64,000 nucleotides of DNA. It comes from Butyricimonas virosa (GTDB taxonomy: Bacteria > Bacteroidota > Bacteroidia > Bacteroidales > Marinifilaceae). The stretch spans positions 124,001-188,000 of the forward strand of contig NZ_CP102269.1 in the NCBI RefSeq assembly GCF_025148635.1. Reading direction: 5' to 3'. Positions 1 through 7,900 of this stretch are shown piece after piece. Position numbers and translations under genes: made by a program. How positions within the stretch are numbered: position 1 is the stretch's first letter; the number at the start of each line of letters is the position of its first letter. The notes beneath the pieces were generated by a model. The model did not search any database and was not told where the DNA came from. It saw nothing but the letters and a program-made list of their open reading frames with translations.

Positions 1-1239
1 GAACTCGATCATAAAATCAGCCACTTTATCCTGCATTTCCTTCAGATTTATCTTCTTTTGCTCGATCAGCTCCCGGTTCAAATAAATTTGTCCCTGATCA
101 TAATCGGAAATCCAGTCACCCGGCCCGTAAACCAATCCCAAGTAAGACTTCAACAAGGCCACGGCCTTAAATATACTAAAATAATCAGAATTCACTTTAA
201 TTTTCCGCAAATCCTCCGGCATCAACTCCCGCATCTCGGAAAAAGTCACGAACAGCGTGTAGTTTCCTTTCCCGACCCGGGCATCCAACTTACTCACCAA
301 TGCCGCAATATCCATATCCAAACGGACCAACATATCCTTCTCCTCGCTCGAATCTATCGTGAAATCCCGGGACATATAGTCTAAACAGGAAAAATTCAAG
401 GCCAGCAAATCCGGATCATTATCCACTCCCAATCTTTCCTCGTCAATCAATTTTTCGGCCAACACCCGTACCAATGTATTCGCGTAAGGCGTGGCTTTCA
501 AAACCCGGTAAGTATTATATTCCTTTTTTGCCCGGGCTATATCATAATAGAAATGATTCGTCAGGCGAATTCGGGCAGCCGACTTATCCTCGTCAGACAA
601 CATCATCCATCCTTTATTCACGAAATGATCGCTCTCGACCCATGTATTGTACATTCTCAACCATTCGGGCAATTCCGAACAATAATAAGAAGAGGATACC
701 CATTTACCCGTTTTCTCGCTGAACCAGATGGCCATATCGGCACTACTTCCTCCACTCAAGACTGCTTCGTCACCATTCATGGCAACACTGAACACCCGAG
801 ACATGGGATTATTCCATTTCATGGCGCTCCCCAGGCTCATCGTCTGCAAATAATCGGGAGACAAACTTTTTATACTATCCGCCTGTTGATCACCGATCTC
901 TGTATAACGATCGGATTGGGTAGAATACTGGCGTTTCCGGCGTAAACGATCGTACCACGCCCTCGACACGATTCCATGTTCCGTGGGTAACATACCCGTG
1001 TAAATCGACGCATGATCCACCCCGGTTTGCGTGTAAAAATAGTTATAATTCACATTCACCCGGGCTCCTTGTTTCATAACCCGTTTCAAACCATTCTCAG
1101 ACAATTCGTTACCATACATATCCATCCATTCCGGATAAAAATGGCTGATCACCACTCCCACTATCAATTTCGGTTTTTCTTCCGCAGAAACACCAGATAT
1201 CCAAGCCAATACACTCGTTAACAACAACAACTTTTTCAC
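1..1239 (-). CDS. Alkaline phosphatase-superfamily protein (PafA-like), 3' end outside window
   Basis: The frame runs from a GTG at 1239 to the window edge (413 codons, no stop), so the C-terminus is missing. GTG is chosen because no in-frame ATG lies upstream and it gives a signal peptide (MKKLLLLTSVLAWISGVSA). Residues 70-82 (TQTGVDHASIYTG) match the nucleophile region of Bacteroidetes PafA-type phosphomonoesterases, with the catalytic Thr probably Thr72, followed by a typical LPTEHGI segment. PafA relatives usually carry a metal-binding Asp in a VVDQMR-type motif near residue 31; here the stretch reads VVISHFY, so that Asp is absent. It may be a divergent or inactive periplasmic member. 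The superfamily call is fairly safe; substrate is unknown. Confidence 0.75.
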   Translation of the reverse strand, partial: MKKLLLLTSVLAWISGVSAEEKPKLIVGVVISHFYPEWMDMYGNELSENGLKRVMKQGARVNVNYNYFYTQTGVDHASIYTGMLPTEHGIVSRAWYDRLRRKRQYSTQSDRYTEIGDQQADSIKSLSPDYLQTMSLGSAMKWNNPMSRVFSVAMNGDEAVLSGGSSADMAIWFSEKTGKWVSSSYYCSELPEWLRMYNTWVESDHFVNKGWMMLSDEDKSAARIRLTNHFYYDIARAKKEYNTYRVLKATPYANTLVRVLAEKLIDEERLGVDNDPDLLALNFSCLDYMSRDFTIDSSEEKDMLVRLDMDIAALVSKLDARVGKGNYTLFVTFSEMRELMPEDLRKIKVNSDYFSIFKAVALLKSYLGLVYGPGDWISDYDQGQIYLNRELIEQKKINLKEMQDKVADFMIEF

Positions 1240-1362
1240 GATCGTTTCTATTTTATAAATTCGTATTTCTGATCCCAAGTTTCAAATCCTCAGTATAGAC
1301 ACAAAAATAATCAGAATATGATAATTTACAACTTATAATTCTTTCAATTCTTAATTGTTTCG

Positions 1363-1370
1363 TATCTTTA
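1363..1370 (+). promoter_or_regulatory. Possible Bacteroidetes -7 box upstream of the TetR-like gene
   Basis: TATCTTTA resembles the Bacteroidetes -7 consensus TAnnTTTG and lies 30 bp before the ATG at 1401. The last base does not match and no convincing -33 TTTG was found. The divergent spacer 1240-1400 must also hold the promoter of the phosphatase-like gene, which I could not place. Confidence 0.3.
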
Positions 1371-1400
1371 CGGCAAGAATCTAAAATAACCATATCCATT

Positions 1401-2024
1401 ATGACTGAGAAAAAGTGCCAGTTGACAGAAAAACTGAGGAACTATGTTTATCGCTACGGAACTGAATTATCGGACGATAAATTAAAGAAAATGGGAACTT
1501 CTCTTGAGGAGATTAACGAGAATTTCTCAGACATGGAAGACATCGCGAAGAGTATCTTCGAGCAAGAGCGTATTGCTTTTGAAAAGATATTCAAAGAATA
1601 CGATTTCGATGGATGGAACGCAATTGACATTCTACTACTGGTTGGAAACGAGATCCACCAACGCTTTTTTAACGTGTCACCTTCCGTCAGCTACAAATTA
1701 GCCGAGGCGTTCCCGGAACTATTCGAACAGCACAAACTGGAACGTTCCAATTTTATCTATGAAAAGATTAAAATTAACATCGAAAAGGGGATGCAACAAG
1801 GTATGTATAAAAACGACGTATCAAGTGAAATGGTTGCCCGCATGTATATTGCCAAACTGAATGATATTCACAATCAAGAAATCTATCCTCCCGAAGTCTT
1901 TGATTTCGCTACAATTTTCAACAATTTGATTGACGGGGTAATCAAAACCATCACGAACGAAGATGGATGGCAATATTACAAACAGCGTAAACAACTGTAC
2001 AGCGTATTAAGTTTTAACAGGTAA
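1401..2024 (+). CDS. TetR/AcrR-like transcriptional regulator with degenerate DNA-binding domain
   Basis: The 207-aa protein resembles, in its C-terminal two thirds, the ligand-binding region of Bacteroidetes TetR regulators: a helix around residues 88-110 (PSVSYKLAEAFPELFE), then an EKIKINIEKGMQQGMYKNDV segment and an ARMYIAKLNDIHN segment. The N-terminal 50 residues would be the helix-turn-helix, but the usual ISKxTLYxYF recognition helix is not visible. It is therefore either a diverged TetR or a TetR-derived protein that no longer binds DNA classically. It ends 10 bp before the Lrp/AsnC gene and is probably co-transcribed with it. Target unknown. Confidence 0.5.
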   Translation: MTEKKCQLTEKLRNYVYRYGTELSDDKLKKMGTSLEEINENFSDMEDIAKSIFEQERIAFEKIFKEYDFDGWNAIDILLLVGNEIHQRFFNVSPSVSYKLAEAFPELFEQHKLERSNFIYEKIKINIEKGMQQGMYKNDVSSEMVARMYIAKLNDIHNQEIYPPEVFDFATIFNNLIDGVIKTITNEDGWQYYKQRKQLYSVLSFNR

Positions 2025-2034
2025 AAAGAAAATA

Positions 2035-2511
2035 ATGAGTGTAAAATATCAAATCGATGACATCGATCGCAAGATCTTGTCTCATCTTGTAAAAAATGCA
2101 AGAATTCCCTTTTTGGAAATAGCCCGGGAATGTGGCATATCCGGAGCCGCTATCCACCAACGCGTGAAAAAGATGGAAGATTCCGGTATTATCGAAGGTT
2201 CCCGTTTTATCGTGAAACCCGACGCGCTTGGTTTTGGAGTATGCGCTTTTATCGGGGTTATCCTTGACCACGCTCACACCTACAAGACTGTCGTGAAAGA
2301 GATTGAAAGCATCCCGGAAGTTACAGAATGTCACTTCATCACGGGCGGCTTTACCTTCTTGATTAAATTAAGATGCAACGATCACCAGCACTTGATGGAT
2401 ATTCTGATCAACACGTTACAGAACATCCCCGGTATCGCTAAAACCGAAACATTCATCTCTTTGGATCAGCTTATCGAGAAACAGATAGCCCTATCCCCAC
2501 AGGACAAGTAG
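2035..2511 (+). CDS. Lrp/AsnC family transcriptional regulator
   Basis: This 158-aa protein has the standard Lrp/AsnC layout. An N-terminal winged helix (residues about 6-60, DDIDRKILSHLVKNAR and then GISGAAIHQRVKKMEDSGII) is followed by a RAM/ligand-binding domain (about 70-150) with the YxxV-IPEVTECHFITGGF segment. Such proteins sense amino acids and act as dimers or octamers in the cytoplasm. Length is normal. It follows the TetR-like gene by 10 bp and converges on the lipid kinase gene, whose stop is 13 bp away on the other strand. Family assignment is firm; regulon unknown. Confidence 0.9.
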   Translation: MSVKYQIDDIDRKILSHLVKNARIPFLEIARECGISGAAIHQRVKKMEDSGIIEGSRFIVKPDALGFGVCAFIGVILDHAHTYKTVVKEIESIPEVTECHFITGGFTFLIKLRCNDHQHLMDILINTLQNIPGIAKTETFISLDQLIEKQIALSPQDK

Positions 2512-2523
2512 TTTTAGATTAAA

Positions 2524-3432
2524 TCAAACTGTCATATTTTTCTTCTTCCTGGATAGTTTGGGGGCAATCACTTTCAATACTCCAGGAAGTACTTTTACCT
2601 TTACCGGAGATTCCAAAATATACGGGTCTCCATCGATATGGGCTTTATTCAAGTCTCCTTCCAAAATAGCCTCTTTGCATTGGATTTCGCTAAAATAAGG
2701 AAGCCGAGCGATCTTGGAATTCATAAAGCAATAGAGGAAACGAGGTATTTGATAATATTTCGGCCTCTTTAGAATACAAACATCAACCAACCCGTCCCGT
2801 AACGAGGCTTTTGGGGCAATCGAGGCATTATTCCCATACTGGGAACTATTAGCAACACTCAAAACGAAGCAATCTTCCTCCCACGTTTTCCCGTCTATAT
2901 GAAACACGTAACGCTTACTGGGGTAACGAAACCACATATGTATGATTGAATAGATGTAAGAGAATATACCCCGGATCTTCATCCTACTAAAAAAGTGAGC
3001 CACTTCGGCATCAAAGCCGAAACCACTCACGTTCAACGAGTAATGGCCATTAATCTCCACGACATCAATATCTGTGGTTTCACTTTTCAAAATCTGTTTC
3101 AACGCTTTATTCATCATCTGGGAAAAACCTAAATGACGGGCAAAGCCGTTACCACTCCCCAAAGAGATCACACCAAAAGCAATTCCCGTATTTATCAAGG
3201 CAGTACCGATTTCATTTACCGTACCATCTCCACCAGCCGCAATGATATGCGTATAATTCTGATGCTTGGCCTGCTCCACGATCTCTTTCGCATGCCCGGC
3301 ATATTCAGTGAAACGTATATTGTATTCGATATCCTTGTACGCCGCAATATGCCTTATCCGGTAAGGAATCTCCCAACCCAAACCAAACCCCGATATAGGA
3401 TTCACGATAAACAATATTCGATAATGAACCAT
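2524..3432 (-). CDS. Diacylglycerol kinase family lipid kinase (YegS/BmrU-like)
   Basis: The protein has the DAGK catalytic N-domain: ILFIVNPISG at its start, AAGGDGTVNEIG (the GGDGT nucleotide loop) and SLGSGNGFARHLG, then a C-terminal beta domain with the SGFGFDAEVA and ASLRDGLVDV segments typical of YegS/BmrU lipid kinases. It would phosphorylate a lipid such as diacylglycerol at the inner membrane. The start at 3432 (MVHYRILF, 302 aa) is preferred. A longer in-frame start at 3501 would translate an AT-rich stretch containing the GATTTTAGATTTTAGATT repeat found in other intergenic spaces here. It lies 96 bp downstream of the ugd stop on the same strand. Confidence 0.85.
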   Translation of the reverse strand: MVHYRILFIVNPISGFGLGWEIPYRIRHIAAYKDIEYNIRFTEYAGHAKEIVEQAKHQNYTHIIAAGGDGTVNEIGTALINTGIAFGVISLGSGNGFARHLGFSQMMNKALKQILKSETTDIDVVEINGHYSLNVSGFGFDAEVAHFFSRMKIRGIFSYIYSIIHMWFRYPSKRYVFHIDGKTWEEDCFVLSVANSSQYGNNASIAPKASLRDGLVDVCILKRPKYYQIPRFLYCFMNSKIARLPYFSEIQCKEAILEGDLNKAHIDGDPYILESPVKVKVLPGVLKVIAPKLSRKKKNMTV

Positions 3433-3527
3433 TCCAATTTTAGATTTATTGATTTTAGATTTTAGATTTCCACGCACAAACCTGACGCTTTTTTGTCGCA
3501 AATCATAAATCCATTCATTTTCAATTT

Positions 3528-4850
3528 CTAATTGTCTTTTCGTCCGATTCCGTAATACATATAACCGAATTCTTTCATCTGTTCCGGGCTGTATATATTT
3601 CTTCCGTCAAATATAATTTTATGCTTTAATGCTTTTTCGATAAAAGTAAACTTGGGAATCTTGAATTCGGCCCATTCCGTCACCACGATCAAGGCATCGG
3701 CATCAGTTAATGCATCATACATATTATCCGCGTATTCGATACGATCCCCAATCCGTCTCTTACACTCTTCCATGGCCACCGGATCAAATCCCCGTACCAC
3801 GGCTCCGGCTTCCACCAATTTATCAATCAACACCAATGAAGGTGCTTCCCGTAAATCATCCGTACCCGGTTTAAACGACAATCCCCACATGGCAAAACGT
3901 TTTCCCGTCAAATCCGTCCCGAAGTGTGAAGTGATCTTTCTAAACAACACGCTCTTCTGGTTCTCGTTCACCCGCTCCACCGCTTTCAGTAACTCTAGGC
4001 TATGTCCATGATCATCCCCCGTGCGAATCAACGCTTTCACGTCCTTCGGGAAACAGGAGCCGCCATAACCGCACCCGGCATTCAGGAACTTCTTCCCGAT
4101 ACGGGAATCACTACCGATACCTTTCTTCACGGCTTCCACGTCAGCCCCGACAATCTCACACAAATTAGCAATGTCATTCATAAACGAAATACGGGTAGCC
4201 AGCATCGAATTCGCCGCGTATTTAGTCATTTCCGCCGATAATATATCCATGAAATAAATCGGAGTGTTATTCAATATAAAAGCATGATATAAACGTTCCA
4301 TGACCCGACGGGCGCGATCACTCTCCACCCCAATCACCACGCGATCCGGAGAGATAAAATCATTCACAGCATCCCCTTCCTTCAAGAATTCCGGGTTAGA
4401 AGCCACGTCAAATGCCACGTCCACTCCCCGTTTTCCCAAAGCAGCCTGAATTACTCCTTTCACCTTGTAATTCGTTCCCACGGGTACCGTTGATTTCGTC
4501 ACCACGACAATATAATCATTTATAATCTCCCCGATTTCACGAGCCACGTCCAGCACGTAGTGCAGGTCGGCACTCCCATCCTCATCAGGCGGGGTTCCCA
4601 CGGCTATAAAAACAGCATCCGCATCCTTCAATGCCTCTCGCAACGAAGTAGTGAAAAAGAGGCGTCCGTCTTCCCGGTTCCGGGTAACCAATTCTGCCAG
4701 TCCCGGTTCATAAATAGGCATACCCCCATTATTCAACAATTCGATCTTGGCATTGTTAACATCTACACACGTTACCGTTACCCCCGTTTCCGCTAAACAC
4801 GTTCCGGACACAAGTCCTACATAACCGGTTCCAACAACAGCTATTCTCAT
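3528..4850 (-). CDS. ugd: UDP-glucose 6-dehydrogenase
   Basis: This 440-aa enzyme is the normal length for UDP-glucose/GDP-mannose dehydrogenases. The N-terminal Rossmann motif is VVGTGYVGLVSG (residues 5-16), FIAVGTPPDEDGS lies at 81-93, TKSTVPVGT at 118-126, and the catalytic loop GGSCFPKD puts the nucleophilic Cys at residue 266. The C-terminal domain has WGLSFKPGTDDLREAPS. It oxidises UDP-glucose to UDP-glucuronate using two NAD+ in the cytoplasm, feeding capsule, glycan or lipid A modification. It diverges from the alpha-2-macroglobulin gene across a 133-bp spacer. UDP-glucose is inferred as substrate from overall similarity; related sugar-nucleotide dehydrogenases share the motifs. Confidence 0.9.
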   Translation of the reverse strand: MRIAVVGTGYVGLVSGTCLAETGVTVTCVDVNNAKIELLNNGGMPIYEPGLAELVTRNREDGRLFFTTSLREALKDADAVFIAVGTPPDEDGSADLHYVLDVAREIGEIINDYIVVVTKSTVPVGTNYKVKGVIQAALGKRGVDVAFDVASNPEFLKEGDAVNDFISPDRVVIGVESDRARRVMERLYHAFILNNTPIYFMDILSAEMTKYAANSMLATRISFMNDIANLCEIVGADVEAVKKGIGSDSRIGKKFLNAGCGYGGSCFPKDVKALIRTGDDHGHSLELLKAVERVNENQKSVLFRKITSHFGTDLTGKRFAMWGLSFKPGTDDLREAPSLVLIDKLVEAGAVVRGFDPVAMEECKRRIGDRIEYADNMYDALTDADALIVVTEWAEFKIPKFTFIEKALKHKIIFDGRNIYSPEQMKEFGYMYYGIGRKDN

Positions 4851-4947
4851 ATTATCTATTTTATCTCCCTAATTAGGGTCCAGTTTTTCACTTTCGCAAA
4901 AATATAAATTTAAAATGAACAATAAGTTCCTATACCGTTTTTTTATT

Positions 4948-4955
4948 TAATTTTG
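4948..4955 (+). promoter_or_regulatory. Probable -7 box for the alpha-2-macroglobulin gene
   Basis: TAATTTTG fits the Bacteroidetes -7 consensus TAnnTTTG and lies 28 bp before the ATG at 4984. A clear -33 element about 20 bp further upstream was not seen. Confidence 0.45.
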
Positions 4956-4983
4956 CCTTAACGATAAAATAAACATTAGCAGC

Positions 4984-7900
4984 ATGAAAAAAAGAATTTT
5001 TCTTTTTCCTTTACTATTACTGATGATCACGATCCTTTCGTGCAAAGATAAAACCAAGGAACAAAGCAAGCTAGAGTATAGCAAATACATTTCCGGTTTT
5101 ACACAGGGAATGATAAAATCTTCCGACCCGATCTATGTTCGGTTGGAAAATAACGTTCTACAGGCAGGGGACAGTCTTCCCATGCAGATCGAAAAACTAT
5201 TAAAGATCTCCCCGAAAGCAGAGGGAACCGTATCTCTACGGGACGGTAACATTATCGAGTTTACCCCCACCAAGCCTCTAAAAAACGGGCAAACATACGA
5301 CATCAGTCTCTACCTGGATAAACTCGGCAAAGTTCCTTCCGACTTGTCAACCTTCCGTTTCAGTGTGAAAGTCCTTCCTCTCGTGTTTGCCTTCCAAGAA
5401 GGTAGCTTGAACATCGACCCCACGGATAACAACAGATTTTCCTACCGGGCCTCCATCACGAATTCTGATGCCGTGGCCCCCTCCGAAATAGAGTTACTTG
5501 TGAAAGCAACAATCAATGGCTTGTCCCACAGACTAGAATGGGAACACACACCCTACATCCACTACTTCACCATCCCGGACATCAGCCGGACAGATGAAAC
5601 ACAATCACTGGAATTAAGTTTCGATAAAAAGGTAAAGAACGGTAACGACCTTATCGTGGAGATCCCAGGTTCGAAAATATTCTCCATACTGGAAGTCAAA
5701 GCGAGCGATGAAAATTCCCAGACCATAGACATAACCCTCTCGGACAACGTGGATGCCTCTCAGGATTTACAGGGATTAATCACCGTAGATGGAGTGAATC
5801 GCTTGAATTTTAACGCACAAGGAAACATCATTCGAGTATATTCCAACGAACGGGATAAAATGCAAGGTGTCGTTCAAGTAAATATCTATAAAGGCATCAA
5901 AAACTCGTTCGGTGAAAAATTGAAATCGGATGCCACCTACAACGTCAGTTTCGCTTCTGCCAAACCCGCCGTTGCCTTCATTGGCGAGGGAACATTTACC
6001 CCGGCCGAGGGCAACGTGCTGATTCCCTTCTCCGCGGTAGCCCTGAAAGCCGTACAATTACATGTCGTGAAAATATTCAACCAGAACATGAACTTCTACC
6101 TGCAAGACGGTAATTACAACTACAGTAGCGATTACCTGTTACGTCGGGTGGGACGCATCATCCTGGATAAGAAAATCCCACTGGAGAAAGAAGGTCACCC
6201 GATAGACGCTAACAAATGGCAGGACTACACAATAAACCTGGCTGACCATATCCAACTGGAGAAAGGGGTGATCTACCGGATCCAACTGAAATTCCAGAAA
6301 TCCTACACCACCCTCGCCTGCGCTAATGAAGGACAAAACGGGATCACGGAAAACGATTGGGATTCTTCCTTTGATGACGACAATTATGATGACGACGATT
6401 ACTACTATAATTACCCGTCCGACTACTCATGGGAAGAACGGGATGATCCCTGTTCCAACTCCTATTACTACGTGTCCGATCGTTTCCCCAGAAGAAACTT
6501 GATTGTCACCTCTCTCGGCCTTACTGCCAAAACCGGAAGTGACGGTAAATACGTGGTAGCCGTGAACGACCTGCTCACGGCCGCACCTGTAGAAAATTGC
6601 AAGATACTCTTCTTCAATTACCAAAACCAGAAGATTGATTCTGCCGTAACCAACAATTCGGGAATCGTAACCGCCCGAGTACAAGGGAAACCGTTCATCG
6701 TACTTGCCGTCAAAGGAAACGACAAAGCTTATTTAAAAGTAAACGATGCAAATTCTCTATCATACAGCAACTTTGACATCAGTGGCGAAGTCGTGCAACA
6801 AGGAATAAAAGGTTTCATTTATGGAGAACGGGGCGTGTGGCGTCCGGGGAATGAAATACACCTCTCTTTCATGCTGGAAGACAAAGAGAAGACAATTCCC
6901 ATGGGACACCCCATTATTGCCGAACTATACGACCCGAATGGTAACGTGGTACAAACGAAACGGGAAGGACGTAACGAACACGGTCTCTATTGTTTCACCT
7001 TCAAAACAGACGAGCAAGCCGTCACGGGTTACTGGCGGGCAGTTGTACGTATCGGGGGAGTCTCTTTCTGGAAAACCGTCCGGATCGAAAGTATCAAACC
7101 GAATCGCCTCAGTATCGTGACCAATCTACCGAATGACATTCTAGGAAATGGTATCCCAGATAATTCCATTCCCGTGCAGACCCGTTGGTTGCATGGAGCC
7201 AAAACCAGCTCGCTGAAAGTCAACACCGAATTAAAGTTATCCCAGAGTAACACCACGTTCCCGGGATACAAAGAATATAGTTTTGATGACCGATCCCGTT
7301 ATTTTAACTCAACCACAACGACCTTTTTTGAAGGAACTACTGATGCAGAGGGTAATTTTACCCTATCGGCCGATGAAATCAGCACGGAGAACGCACCGGG
7401 AATGTTGAATGCACTATTCACGTTGCGGGTATTCGAACCCGGCGGGGACTTCAGCATAACGACAGCTGGATTCAAATATTCACCTTATAAAGAATATGTC
7501 GGCGTGAAACTCCCAGATTCCGAGGATAACTGGTACTCCGCTGGCAAACCGATCCCCATCGCGGGAGCCGTGCTTACGGCCGACGGGAAGCCGGTTTCTG
7601 ACAGGGAAATCGAAGTTGAAGTTTATACATTGGAATGGCGCTGGTGGTGGGATTCCGAAAGGGACAACATCGGATCATACGTGAACCGCTCCTACCGTAA
7701 ACCGGTCTTCAATAAAACCGTGAAAAGCCAAAATGGTAAATTCAATATTGACGTTACCTGCAACCAATGGGGACGCTACTACGTGATCGCTAGAGACAAA
7801 TTCTCCGGCCACTCTTGTGGAACAACCTTCTACGTAAGCTCTTGGCGGAATGACATGAACATTCCGGGGATGGCCTCCCTACTCACCTTAACCAGCGATA

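Noticed and set aside
3433..3501. N-terminal extension of the lipid kinase
   Set aside because: It translates an AT-rich GATTTTAGATT repeat found in other intergenic spaces; the kinase domain starts at MVHYRILFIVNP.
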